A stretch of 64,000 nt of DNA from Trissonchulus latispiculum (Eukaryota > Nematoda > Enoplea > Enoplida > Ironidae), in NCBI GenBank assembly GCA_030248195.1, contig JASAND010013010.1, positions 1 to 64,000 on the forward strand. The letters run 5' to 3'. The notes beneath the pieces are model-generated. The model saw nothing but the letters and a program-made list of their open reading frames with translations, had not been told where the DNA came from and did no database searches. Below, piece after piece: positions 43,560 through 55,147 of this stretch. Position 1 is the first letter of the stretch, and every line of letters begins with the position of its first letter. The position numbers and the translations under genes were made by a program.

Positions 43560-44545
43560 AAGATTGGGGGCAATGCTTAGCGAACTGACTTCGTCACAAA
43601 CCTCTTAGCACTCTCACTCCATTGAAATGCGCAACGGTTGGGTCGACGACGCCAATACAATACGCAGTAGTTGACACACATTTAAATGAATTGATGTACA
43701 ATAACCACAAATAAAGGTTGTACCATTCGGAACATGAATTAGCAGTGCAAATGCAAAGATTAACAAAATGTGTTGTATAATTTTCCAACAAAATGCGACA
43801 GACATTCATTACACGCATTATTTGGAGCATACTGTGGTTCAATTGGATAACCACAGTTCAAAAGATGAGCCTAACAACATCCATCCATGCGAACCAACAA
43901 ACATTCTTTCGTATTTTGCTCGAATCGAACAGAAAGATTAAAACTGATAAGGTTTGTTACAATATGCTAAAATTAACTTTTCAAAATTGAGAAACGTTTG
44001 GATGACATTACAGTATTGAGTTTACTCACCCCCAGCGGGGTCGTCACCCCCAGAATACAAATATTTCTGGTTTTTTGCAATTTTAGTTCTGAATGCTAGA
44101 CATATGAAACTTACTCGAAACTACTATGTTTTTATCCTTTGAAATTTGAAACAAGTCTTTAGATAACTGCCAGCTTTCAACACTTAAACTTTCGAGACAT
44201 TTTGAACTTTCGAGACTTTTAGAATTTTCGAGACAACTTTCGAGACATTTGCAAACGACTTTAGAGAAAACTTTCGAGACGTTAATGTTTCGATACAGTT
44301 TCCTGGTTTTGAGATAATGTTTGTTTCGAAATATTTTCACAACGTCTCGAAATATTTTAAAAATGTCTCGAAATATTTTCAAAATGTCTCGAAATATTTT
44401 CAATATGTCTCGAAATATTTTCAAAATGTCTCGAAAGTTTGCATTTGTCTCGAAAGTTTGTCTCGAAATGTGCAGAGATGTCTCGAAATATGTTTAGACA
44501 AACCACCAACTTTCTGAGAAACCTTCTGCACTTCCCGTGACTTTT
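43560..44545 (-). repeat. minisatellite-bearing repeat E, copy 1 (21-bp TTTCGAGACA units)
   Basis: Between 44160 and 44490 the motif GTCTCGAAATATTTTCAAAA recurs with a 21-bp period, plus shorter spacings. In reverse the frame reads (KIFRDIL)n. The flank GATGTACAATAACCACAAAT to TCGTCACCCCCAGAAT recurs, inverted, at 60770-61107 and 63590-64000. Open frames in the flank are not recognised. Confidence 0.8.
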
Positions 44546-44559
44546 AACGTGACATACCC

Positions 44560-44763
44560 ATTACAATAGATTATAATATAATAGAAATAAATAAGGGACA
44601 TACTTTTGGGGTTGTGCATACCGCTCGCCTGGTAACCCCTGGCGAGAGAGGGGGGCTCCTAGATCGGTGTTGTTGCTGTTGTTGCAGTTGCAGTTGTTGC
44701 AGTTGTTGATGCTGTTGTTGCTGCTGCTGCTGGTGTTGTTGTTGATTCTTTCTTTCTCTCATT
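44560..44763 (-). repeat. CAA-repeat unit, 3' part only
   Basis: It is the complement of the end of the CAA-repeat units: Gln-repeat, then HRSRSPPLSPGVTRR in one frame and a short AT-rich tail. The promoter and MAAKFC start are missing; it is joined to repeat A copy 2 at 44764. Confidence 0.65.
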
Positions 44764-45310
44764 CTAAAATACTAATAAGCTTTTACAGAACTTTTCCGGG
44801 AGGACTACATTACATTGCACCGTTGTCTTAGCTAAAGTTTGAACAAATAGCATTGAGAGTGCGTTATGAGTCCGATTTTGGGCTACTAATTTTAGGAGCC
44901 GGTTTAGGAGGTCTCTTCGTTTAGGAGCTCTTCGCGAAACAACCATTCTCCTAACTTTTCTCATAAGTAGTAAATTTAGGAGCTCTTAGCGCTATGAGCT
45001 ATTTTTGAGGGGCATACGTCTCGTGGACTCCCCCCAGAATTTGACCACGTCTTGATGTTTGGTCATATGCATCCACTTATGACGGAAATGTTCGCAAATA
45101 ATTAAGGTCAATACATTTGCGATAACACAATATATTAAGGAACAGCGTACTGGGCACTGATTTACGGGGGAGGGTCCACTTGGTATGCAATTGCGGGGGA
45201 GTAAGAACATGGCTCGCGAGCAGTAACACTTCTCACACTTATTAATTATGTACTCCTGTATCTATTCGTGCAATGTCACAGCCGAATCAATTCGAACTAT
45301 TTACTTGTAG
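44764..45310 (-). repeat. repeat A, copy 2 (reverse)
   Basis: The complement of 1156-1690, including the GCTCCTAAATTTACTA blocks and the CAGGAGTACATAAT start. The CAAGAGTAC element follows at 45311. Confidence 0.8.
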
Positions 45311-45466
45311 CAAGAGTACATAATTATAAGAGTATGCCACTAAGCAAGCTCTATGTTATCAGAGCCAAAACTATGCTCTGCGCGCTAACGGCCCACCCCC
45401 CTCCGCAAATCAGACCTTAGTGACCCCCCCCCCGCAAATCAGACCCTAGTGATCCCCCCGCAAATT
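45311..45466. mobile_element. CAAGAGTAC-family element, left part
   Basis: CAAGAGTACATAATTATAAG with the same flank (complement of CTACAAGTAAATAG) as the element at 965-1148. It runs into an AT-rich (TTTAATTAA)n tract at about 45470-45530. Confidence 0.7.
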
Positions 45467-46130
45467 TTTCTTTTAATTAATTTAATTTAATTTAATTAAT
45501 TTAATTTAATTAATTTCTTAATTTAATTCTGTTCGGAGTTCAATTAATCCTGCTGCGGTTGACCAGGTCTGCTAGCAGCATTAGACTTTAAATTCTTAAT
45601 TCAATTAATAGGACAATTAATTCTTTAATCATATGCTGCGGTTGACCCTGCCAATTTGCAGCATTTGACTTGAAATTAAATTCTTTGTAGGCCAATTTAT
45701 TCTTTATCGTGGGCATTGACACAGTAGTGTAGTCAGTCACTACTATACGACGTAGGTAATGTGCATGAAATCTTTTGATCTTTACTGCGTATCCGTCTTT
45801 CCCTTTTGTTAACTGCATAGGCTACTCTTCAAGGCCTTATAAAAGTTGCTAATTTAACATTACCAAAATGCAAAGTCCCTACTCCCTATTAAATAGAAGT
45901 TATTATTAAATGCAATTATTTACATACTTATTCATTCGATACAAGTTTATTACAAGTTAACAAACGGCAAAAAGAATGTAAACTGTATAGCTGTTGCACT
46001 TTTCTTCAACCGCTCTTCATCCCCTGGATTAATGTGCCTGAAATTGTAAGAAAATAATAGAAATTATTAGGAAATAAAAGTCAGTTTGCTGTAGCTTAAA
46101 TTAACAGAGTGGAAAAGTTTGTTTTAAAAG
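45467..46130. other. AT-rich tract and unassigned sequence
   Basis: A (TTTAATTAATTTAAT) low-complexity run is followed by two imperfect copies of a CTGCGGTTGACC segment at about 45550 and 45635. No gene is recognised. Confidence 0.4.
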
Positions 46131-46139
46131 CTATTTCTT

Positions 46140-46560
46140 GCTAGCCGCTTGTTGGGTACATGTGCTGCCTGTCATTTGCCAGCTAACATAGATGTACCCT
46201 ACACTGGGCTAGTTTGATTAGCAGCAGCTTGACCTGTGTCGCTTACACCCGGTTAGTTGCTGTTTGCATTGTTAGTCCATTGTCGGGTACACCCGGTTAG
46301 TGGCTGTTTGCCTTGCTAGCCTAGTGTAGCATACACTATCTTAGCTGTCAAATGACAGCTAGCATATGTACCCAACACTTGGTTAGCTTCACTAGCCTGG
46401 TGTAGGCTACAACGGTTCAGACAGCTGCTAGCTGGCTGGCCTGGTGTACCCGACAGCCAGTCAGACTAAGCTAAGGCTAACTGACCAATTGTACCCTACA
46501 CCCGGTTAGCTTAGCGTGCACAAACTAGCCCATTGTGGGGTACTAAAGGTTAGCTTTCTG
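46140..46560. repeat. degenerate GTACCCTACACCCGGTTAGC repeat
   Basis: The words ACACCCGGTTAG, GCTAGCCTGGTGTA and GTACCC recur at irregular 40-65-bp spacing over 420 bp. Non-coding. Confidence 0.6.
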
Positions 46561-46579
46561 CGGCGAGAATTTTGACGGA

Positions 46580-47247
46580 TGCAAAACATTCTTTCGTATT
46601 TTGCTCGAATCGAACGATTAAAACGAACGAACGATTAACAGAAAGATTAAAACTGATAAAATTTGTTACCTGGTCACGAAGCACATGCACAATATGCTAA
46701 AATTAACTTTTCAAAATTGAAGTCCTACAGCGTTAACGGCAAAGAAACGTTCGAATGACAGTGTTGCGTTTACTCACCCCCAGCTTGTCGTCACCCCCAG
46801 AATTCAGATATTTCTGGTTTTTTGCAATTTTAGTTATGAATGCTAGACATATGAAACTTACTCGAAACTACTATGTTTTTATCCTTTGAAATTTGAAACA
46901 AGTCTTTAGATAACTGCCAACTTTCAGCACTTAAACTTTCGAGACATTTTGAACAATCGAGACTTAGAATTTTCGAGACAACTTTCGAGACATTTGCAAA
47001 CAACTTTAGAGAAAACTTTCGAGACGGTAATGTTTCGATGCAGTTTCCTGGTTCGAAATATTTTCACAATGTCTCGAAGGATTTTCAAAATGTCTCGAAA
47101 TATTTTCAAAATGTCTCGAAAGTTTGCATTTGTCTCGATAGTTTGTCCCGAAATGTGCAGAGATGTCTCGAAATATGTCTAGACAAATCACCAACTTTCT
47201 GAGAAACCTTCTGCACTTCCCGTGACTTTTAACGTGACATACCCATT
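46580..47247 (-). repeat. minisatellite repeat E, copy 2
   Basis: As at 43560-44545 but shorter, with fewer GTCTCGAAATATTTTC units. Confidence 0.75.
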
Positions 47248-48440
47248 AGCTTTCAATATCATGCAATATGTCAGGTCTTTTTTCCGTACGTCCCACTCCA
47301 GTTGGTTATAAACCGGTTAGGAGTAGTGTCAGCTCGGTAATAATTCTTATAAATTTGACTGGGGGGAATAGCAGACACCGAAAAACTACTATGTTTTTAT
47401 CCTTTGAAATTTGAAACAAGTCTTGAGATAACTGCCAACTTTTAACACTTAAACTTTCGAGACATTTTGAACTTTCGAGACTTTTAGAATTTTCGAGACA
47501 ACTTTCGAGACATTTGCGAACGCCTTTAGAGAAAGCTTTCGAGACGTTAATGTTTCGATACAGTTTCCTGGTTTTGAGATAATTTTTGTTTCAAAATATT
47601 TCCACAATTTCTCGAAATATTTGCAGAATGTCTCGAAATATTTTCAAAATGTCTCGAAAGTTTGCATTTGTCTCGATAGTTTGTCCCGAAATGTGCAGAG
47701 ATGTCTCGAAATATGTCTAGACAAATCACCAACTTTCTGAGAAACCTTCTGCACTTCCCGTGACTTTTAACGTGACATACCCATTAGCTTTCAATATCAT
47801 GCAATATGTCAGGTCTTTTTTCCGTACGTCCCACTCCAGTTGGTTATAAACCGGTTAGGAGTAGTGTCAGCTCGGTAATAATTCTTATAAATTTGACTGG
47901 GGGGAATAGCAGACACCGAAAAACTACTATGTTTTTATCCTTTGAAATTTGAAACAAGTCTTGAGATAACTGCCAACTTTTAACACTTAAACTTTCGAGA
48001 CATTTTGAACTTTCGAGACTTTTAGAATTTTCGAGACAACTTTCGAGACATTTGCGAACGCCTTTAGAGAAAGCTTTCGAGACGTTAATGTTTCGATACA
48101 GTTTCCTGGTTTTGAGATAATTTTTGTTTCAAAATATTTCCACAATTTCTCGAAATATTTGCAGAATGTCTCGAAATATTTTCAAAATGTCTCGAAAGTT
48201 TGCATTTGTCTCGATAGTTTGTCCCGAAATGTGCAGAGATGTCTCGAAATATGTCTAGACAAATCACCAACTTTCTGAGAAACCTTCTGCACTTCCCGTG
48301 ACTACCCATTAGCTGTCAATATCATGCAATATGTCAGGTCTTTTTTCCGTACGTCCCACTCCAGTTGGTTATAAACCGGTTAGGAGTAGTGTCAGCTCGG
48401 TAATAATTCTTATAAATTTGACTGGGGGAATAGCAGACAC
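47248..48440 (-). repeat. tandem duplication of a minisatellite unit, period 538 bp
   Basis: AGCTTTCAATATCATGCAAT occurs at 47248 and 47786, and AGCTGTCAATATC at 48311, the last spacing being 525 bp owing to a 13-bp loss. Each unit holds GTCTCGAAATATTTTC repeats and the spacer TTGGTTATAAACCGGTTAGG. Confidence 0.85.
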
Positions 48441-48594
48441 CGAATAACTGTCCTGACAATTACCCGAGGCGTTGAACAAGGCTGGAGATTTGTCCATCAC
48501 CGGCTATGTGATGAACGCATCTCGGCAGCTCCACCATTTGGCGGCCGCCCCTTAATCTCGGTTAATTGTTGACAAGGGGGGAAACAAGCTAGAA

Positions 48595-48771
48595 ATGACA
48601 CCTGTAGGTACCAAACACGAGTCAGAAATAGGAAACTGGTCCCTCTGGACCACAATTAGGGGAAAATTTCGTGTTTGCGGCCGACATAAATGCAGAAGGT
48701 ACCTCCTCCCCTCTGGTCAGCCTGGTGCGTGCGTTGAAGTCAAGTTGGTAATTAATTACTTAAAACAATAG
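48595..48771 (+). CDS. conserved 58-residue small ORF in repeat units
   Basis: ATG to TAG encodes a product starting MTPVGTKHESEIGNWSLWTT, with GKFRVCGRHKCRR, PSGQPGACVEVKLVI and three Cys. The same frame is open in reverse at 59792-59974 and nearly so at 56830-57000 and 58320-58490 (there with a stop in place of the last Cys). Conservation across four copies with mostly silent or mild changes suggests possible coding. No domain or signal peptide is recognised. Confidence 0.35.
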   Translation: MTPVGTKHESEIGNWSLWTTIRGKFRVCGRHKCRRYLLPSGQPGACVEVKLVINYLKQ

Positions 48772-48811
48772 AAGACCCGGAGGGGCCTTTTCCATCCCAC
48801 AAGCCTAGTGC

Positions 48812-49117
48812 TCATTCTATTTTAGAATAGATTATAATATAACAGAAATAAATAAGGAACATACTTTTGGGGTTGTGCTTTACCGCTCGCCTGGTAACCC
48901 CTGGCGAGCGAGGGGGGACTCCTAGATCGGTTTGGTTACTGTTGTTGCAGTTGCAGTTGTTGCTGTTGTTGTTACTGTTGGTGCTGCTGCAGTTGGTGTT
49001 GTTGTTGTTGTTGTTGGTGTGGCTGTTGTTCCAAGGGGAAAGCTTGAAGCGGATGGCTGTAAAGAAGGTTCGATATAATTCGAATTTAGCATAATGACTG
49101 CAAAACTTTGCAGCCAT
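48812..49117 (-). CDS. Asn-rich repeat ORF, CAA-repeat unit (reverse)
   Basis: MAAKFCSHYAKFELYRTFFT, then an Asn/Thr/Ser/Cys repeat and DLGVPPRSPGVTRRAV, with a stop at 48812. It is the counterpart of 4817-5123. The TATA-like ACACTATAAGAGGC lies upstream at about 49185. In this copy the frame crosses the position where related units have a GTAAGC donor. Translation is uncertain. Confidence 0.35.
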   Translation of the reverse strand: MAAKFCSHYAKFELYRTFFTAIRFKLSPWNNSHTNNNNNNTNCSSTNSNNNSNNCNCNNSNQTDLGVPPRSPGVTRRAVKHNPKSMFLIYFCYIIIYSKIE

Positions 49118-49179
49118 CCCCTTCAGGCGTTTAGATGCAATCTCCCTAATGTCAGGTCTTTCGAGATATAAAAGCCTCT

Positions 49180-49285
49180 TATAGTGTAGCGTTAGCGTTC
49201 TAACATCAAATTATCTATTCAGCCAGTGAAAGCTGAACATGTAAGCCAAATCTTTTGTATGGTGCGAACTTTCAAGTAGTATGTT
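49180..49285 (-). promoter_or_regulatory. shared promoter-like block of the CAA-repeat unit
   Basis: The complement contains CTTACATGTTCAGCTTTCAC, GGCTGAATAGATAATTTGAT and CTACACTATAAGAGGC, matching the LRAT-gene promoter block at 20075-20200. Confidence 0.5.
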
Positions 49286-49639
49286 TCGTACGCAGATCAA
49301 AGCTAGGGTGAATTTTAAAGTCTCTAATTTTCTCATTAAAATTCGAATTTTTCTAATTAAAATCTCCCTCCGCAGTCGTAATAGAAATCCTGCTCCACCT
49401 CGCAGGACCAAAAGTATATCATTTGTGCACTCTACAACAAAACACCTCTAGAGCTGAAGCAAAATGCGGTCGTCCCGTGGCATGCATATGTGAGAGCCAA
49501 AAATTCGAATTTGGATTCTTTCAAAACATTCCGGCACTTTAAGAAAAAGGTATAGGCAAAAGCTTTACAAGAATGATCCAACAACAATTGACAAAAAACA
49601 TGACAAGATATGGCACGAACCGGAAGTTTGATGATAATA

Positions 49640-51120
49640 TGATGTAAGTAGTTAGCCGCCTTAAAAAACAAAGCAAGTTAATGTTACTTTTGTGACAATT
49701 TAATGAAAATAGTCACGCATAACATTAGTTAAAGATGTTGTCTTCTTAATCAATAAAACTCTATGTGAAACTCAAGTAAAATTGTGCGTGTGTGTTGAAA
49801 TATTCCATGGACAGAACGATAGAATAAATCTGCGTTGGCTGACAAATTTTTGCTAAAAGCGGGTGCTCGAATCATACAACATAATCAATGCGTTTCAGGT
49901 GACACTTTGACGACACTGGGTAATTTTTGTTTTCAGTCAAGACAGCATTTCTTGGTTCAGAACAAGAACCTTGCACCAAGTCTTTTTCAGTATACAGCCT
50001 TGCTGTTTTAAATTCTATGAGTTGTTTTTTCATATTTGCATATCTCTTCTGTACCTGTCTCCTGTCAAAAAGTTACAGGTGGTTAAATATTTGGCAAGCT
50101 TACGCCGGCCAGTCCAATCGCGTAGCCATTTAAAAATCCCATTTAAAACAGATTATTTTTGTATCTCTTTATCTGCTGTGTATATCCTTGAACAGCTTAG
50201 CACAGTATTTTTGGAGGGTACAGAAGTTGTATCTCAGACTACTGCTCCACCGCATAAGCAATTAATTATGTAATACTGAATGGCAAAACCGTAAAATATC
50301 AAATAAAAATTGTTTTGGGACTCTTATTCTTAAATTTCGTTGTTTCCCATGAAAATTCACAAACCTTAAAGCTAATCTTAGGACCTCAAAATAGAAATTA
50401 TGGCATTTTCGTTAATTGTAGTTCAATTAGATAGTCACTAATCCAATAGAACAAATACTGATACTACCGGCTCGAGGTACAGGACAGACCAATCTTATTG
50501 AATTATTAATCAACATAAAATAACATAAACTTGCATGTTAGCATAAAGGTAAATGAATATCGCGAAAATATAAATCAGAGTGTGTATGTAGTGTAAACTC
50601 CAATTCTGGGGGGAAGTCTGTTTGTAGCCAACCCAACATAGAATAGTTTAGTTGGCAGAATTTAAGTTTTCGATGTACTTGTTTCAACAAAGTTTCGTGT
50701 TTCAACAAAGTTACTGGTGTTGTTAATTGTTAAAAGTATCAAAAGCTATTGTTCATTGTTTAAAGAAATACAAAGAAAAATCAGATCATAGCTTTATTAT
50801 CGACAAAGGACTTGATTGTCTTTATTATTATTAGCATAAACTAGCATTAACAGCATAAACTATTAGCAACCAATATGATAAATAAATAATAAATGGGCTT
50901 TATTATTTACACTGACACAGCTGAGCATTCGACTGATGCTATGTAAAGAAATCAAGTGTAGTATACAGAACGTTTGAGAAGAATAAAAACAATATAAACA
51001 TATCGTTACTTGTTCTATCGTGAAAAATTATGAACGAGCCATTTTACTGCAAAAGTAACCGAGCAAATCCTTGTTTAGCTTTTGCAGTGTTTTGCAAATT
51101 ACTGCTACATTTCAACTGAG
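49640..51120. other. unassigned, with blocks shared with 7540-8000
   Basis: No gene recognised. 50150-50280 and 50755-50815 resemble 7540-7680 and 7915-7970. Confidence 0.4.
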
Positions 51121-51124
51121 GGCC

Positions 51125-51595
51125 TTTTCAAGAAAGGGTAGAGTAGAGTTAAGAGTTAAGTTCCTTTTCAAGAAAGAGTTAAGTGTGAATTTTAATCCTG
51201 CGAGTTAGAGAGAGTTAAAAATTTTAACTCCGCATAGATTCATGGAACGAGTTAAAATTAACTCGCTTTAACTCTGCCCTTTTCAGAGTTAAAACATGTG
51301 GAGTTAAATTAAACTCTACCCTTTTCACAAAAGGGTTAGCTTTAACTCTGTTTAACTCTTTCTGAGCATTTTCTATTGAAGTATAACCCCAGGCAGAACA
51401 CGCAGATTATGCAATGTCAAAATTATTACTCTTCATGAAACCATGGGGTTAATTTTAACTCTGTCACTTTTAACTCCGTTTAACTCTACTGCTTTTAATC
51501 CTGCAGGATTAAAGAGAGTTAAAACACGCAGAGTTAAAATTAACGCAGTGCTTTCATGAAAAGAGTTAATTTAACTCTACTCTACCCCACTCTTT
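51125..51595. repeat. GAGTTAAA/TTTAACTC palindromic block
   Basis: The words GAGTTAAA and its complement TTTAACTC recur more than fifteen times in both orientations, with TTAACTCTGCCCTTTTCA and AAAAGGGTAGAGTAGAGTTA as near-terminal blocks. The whole can fold into many hairpins. Non-coding. Confidence 0.65.
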
Positions 51596-52080
51596 GGAAT
51601 CCTTCAAGATTCAGCACTTTAAACAACAGCTGCAGGTAACAGGAGACAGTTTCTCAGACTCTACTTTACAAAAATGATTCAAATGCAAATCCTCCAACTG
51701 GAGGAGAAGTGGTAATGGTAAGATCTGTCTCGACCTGGAAATTTGACAACTACATTTGATGTAAGTACTTAGTTAGCAAAGAAGGAAGAGCAAATACTTT
51801 GCTTGTTTTCTCAATGATGCAATTTAATGAAAGTAGTCCCATATACACAGTGTAATGTTTAGATTCAATGAATCTGCAAGAATATTTAAATAAATTTACT
51901 TTGGCAGACAAGTTTTGCGAAAGTTGAATATTTCGAAATTTTAAACATAATTAGGGAGCGCTTGTGTAACTTATTTTGAAGAAATTTAATAATTTCTGTG
52001 TTAACGCTATGACATTCGATTTCCTAATAAGAAAGAAGACTGGCTAATAAGAACCCTGCACTAAGTCTCTCTCAGTCTAT
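51596..52080 (+). repeat. fragment of the large repeat block, copy 3
   Basis: Collinear with 29160-29640 and 39000-39450 (AACAACAGCTGCAGG, AGAATATTTAAATAAATTTA, ATAATTAGGGAGCG). Confidence 0.7.
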
Positions 52081-53165
52081 GGTGTATCGTTGTTAATAAT
52101 TCTCTATATTATTTCTTTATCTATCTGTACGTCAAACTCAGTCACTGTGATTTTTCACAAGCTTTATATTTATTTATCCTTATAGGGTCACAAGCATTAT
52201 TTAACCTTATGGCATTTCTCTATATTAATTCATATGCATCTGCACGACCTGGCTCGCTCTCCTGTATCACTGACAATCAGAGCCCAGAGATTGCGGGTCC
52301 TCCTGTAGATTGTGTATCATCTCATTAAGTCATACAAGCATCCACTTTACTGAATGTATTCCAATGGGTTACAAATGTCTCAGACAACAAAATTGGGTAA
52401 TCCAAATTGGATAAACAAAACGTCAATATAGAAACAGAACTCTTAAGGTTTCTATACATTATATATTTGCCCAACCTACAAAACTATATCCCTCGTTTTT
52501 TACAGAAACCTAGCAGCGGTAAAAATTGTCTTGTATGGATCTACAAAACAGGAAACTGATCTAAAACGGTTGGTAACCCGGATTGGTGATATGATTTAAG
52601 GAAAGAGTCCATAGATTCACTTACTTTAGACTGGTCCTAACGCTAAAAACCGCGGTCTTTACTTTCGCAAGGAGCCGGAGTAGCGGTGCAGGATTCCTTG
52701 GAGGCTGAAGTACCCTTCAAGTAAATAAGATTAAAGTGATTCGGCTTTCACGATGAATAGCCTAAAAATGGATGTTCTTTAGCATTACATCTGTATTGGT
52801 GTATAAGTTTGATTATATATTGAACTCAATAGCATCCTTATTTTTAAATGATAATTGACTTAAATTAAACTAAATTATTAAAATATGTCAAGACATGGAC
52901 AAGCAACGTTGTGGTTTGGTTGGTTTGACTAAGACTGCCCTTGTGTTAGCTAATACACACAACAATACATATGATAACAAACTAAGTCCTTTGATGTTCG
53001 TCTTAAACCAAGTATGGTAGTTTACTGGGCTTTAGACCACCCTCGAATCATCCTCTAAACAATTTCCAATTAGTCAGTAGTCACTAGCCTGTCCGTATTA
53101 TTAGCTACCGATATTCACAGAGCGGTTGTTAAAGTCTTGCACAAGTAGCTGAATATTAATAGTGC
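52081..53165. other. unassigned sequence
   Basis: I see nothing here that I can support as a gene or repeat. Confidence 0.4.
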
Positions 53166-53388
53166 AACACAATATTGGTCATTGATTGAACCATGGAAAA
53201 GTTGGACAACTAAAGAAAGATGTACGCTCAGCGTTTGCATAGATGACGGAAACCAGTGTTCAATTGCCAGCCTAGAATCGATTACAGGAGAAAACATGAG
53301 TAAAACCCTTTTCGATGCACAGGTTACGGACAGCAATATTTTTGGATCGTGGAATGCCCAGGGTACATTGAGGCTAACCCTGGTGTGA
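53166..53388 (+). CDS. unrecognised ORF, possible 3' exon
   Basis: The frame reads YWSLIEPWKSWTTKERCTLS, VCIDDGNQCSIASLESITG and DSNIFGSWNAQGTLRLTLV to TGA. It looks like ordinary protein, with three Cys, but has no natural ATG and no recognised domain. It could be the last exon of a secreted protein. Confidence is low. Confidence 0.3.
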
Positions 53389-53651
53389 CTGCTGTTCTAA
53401 TTATGGCAATGTATTCGAAAGTGAATTCCAGGATTGGACCAAGCTGAATAGAGAATCTCTCATGTGATTGACTCTGCATTGGATGATGACCAGAGTCAGT
53501 TTAGCAAGCTGAGACCAAACACAGGCAATTTATTCTTTGTTATCATATTACGTTAACAATGTTGTACTTTTCGGAGTGTTGCACAAACTATGCAATGATT
53601 TGTTTAAAACAGGAGTACATAAGAGCAAAATTATGAAACAAAAACGATTAT

Positions 53652-54008
53652 GAAAATGAAAAAGTTAAGGTAAAAAAGTTTGTGCCCAAAAATTTTTTCG
53701 CTGTGTAAGAAACTCAGCTCTGAAATTTTTTCAACCTTGTTAAGGACATAATGTAGAGTGCAGCGAGTGACTTTGGTGCAATTCTGTTGGGAATTAAAAT
53801 TTTGGCAAATAGCCAAACTCGGAATTTTCACAAATTCTGACTTTAAAACTTTGCCAAAATTTTAATTCTCAACAGAATTGCACCAAAGTCACTCGCTGCA
53901 CTCTACATTATGTCCTTAACAAGGTTGAAAAAATTTCAGAGCTGAGTCTCTTACACAGCGAAAAAACTTTTTGGACACAAACTTTTTTACCTTAACTTTT
54001 TCATTTTC
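53652..54008. mobile_element. 357-bp foldback element (about 158-bp arms)
   Basis: Arms 53652-53809 and 53850-54008 are inverted with few mismatches, around a 40-bp centre. The ends are GAAAATGAAAAAG and CTTTTTCATTTTC. It is a different sequence from the 1.34-kb foldback. Confidence 0.8.
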
Positions 54009-54184
54009 CTATGTTTAAACACATGTCGGAGTCACCTTTGAAGGACTCTACAGAACGATAGAAGCAATATTGCGCAAAACGCACTTGTCTTGTTTCGCGG
54101 ACCCATTGGGAGTACAAAATATGTAAAAATGAGCAAAATCGGAGAAGGTAGAAAAATCGCCCAAAAAAGCGACCCCCCCCTTAA

Positions 54185-54358
54185 GCTCGAAAACACAAGC
54201 AGTGCGGTACCTAATTTTGTTCCTACTTCGAGCTTTAGAACACAACATAGCGCACAAAATTCTTTGAAGTGATTGGTCTAATTTGCGGGGGTGGTGGTGG
54301 TTTTTTGCTCTGATCACATAGAGCTTGTCTAGTGCCATACTCTTATCATTATGTACTC
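54185..54358. mobile_element. CAAGAGTAC-family element, right half
   Basis: From AAGCTCGAAAACACAAGCAG through TTTTTTGCTCTGATCAC to CTTATCATTATGTACTC. The left neighbour is the reverse end of a family G element (GACCCCCCCCTTAA at 54184). Confidence 0.6.
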
Positions 54359-54359
54359 T

Positions 54360-55147
54360 GGTTTATAATTAATAAAACAAACCCTAAACTAAGCTACTTT
54401 ATCAATACAGTAGCTAGAAAATATTTTGCAACGACTTTGCATCATTTGCAGAATGCTGTTGAAACCACTTTGGTCGATTACTTCGCGCTCCTGCGTGAAA
54501 AAGCTATTATCACAAAACTATTTGGAATTTAAAAATAATAAATTAGAAATTGAACTAATCATTATTAAAACATTGGGCTTAAAACTGAAATGCAAGGATG
54601 AGTAGCAGCCAGATGACCAATAGTTGACTTATGATGGAATTTAATGGAATGTACTGGAATTTAATGAATATACTGCAAAGAGCCTCGTAAACCTTTGTCA
54701 AAAGGATTAAACTGTATGTCTGTCTAGCTTTTTTAATCATTTGCCTCGTCCCATTTGAAGAAAAAAGAAGTTGCAGTGGCATTAGTTATACAACGATTGC
54801 ATTGTTATGCTTTGATCCAGCACTAAGACTAGTACATAACGCAATGTTCTTTTGGTATTCATCGTATCGCGGCCTATCCATATTTCCTACGTATCTAATT
54901 ATTCTTTACTGTTCCAGATACATTCTTAATTTCTGTATTATACGTGTTAACATGTTTCGCTTTCTGGTGCTCATTATTGCCATTTTGTGATAATTAGCAT
55001 CAAGCCAGTCCCAAAATGAATATTGACTTGACAAAACCATTTTGACCATTTTAAGCAACTAACATAAGGTCTAAACTTGCTGCATTTTGAACCTTTGAAC
55101 TTTGAACCTCAAAAGCGCAATTCGATGCATGTACTAAACTTCACAAA
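54360..55147. other. unassigned sequence
   Basis: No gene or repeat recognised. Confidence 0.4.

Noticed and set aside
43594..43990. Open frames in the flank of minisatellite repeat E (also 63680-63898)
   Set aside because: They recur only with the repeat unit and have no recognised domain or start context.
44160..44490. Regular spaced repeats resembling a CRISPR array
   Set aside because: Units are tandem with no unique spacers, and the setting is a eukaryotic genome.
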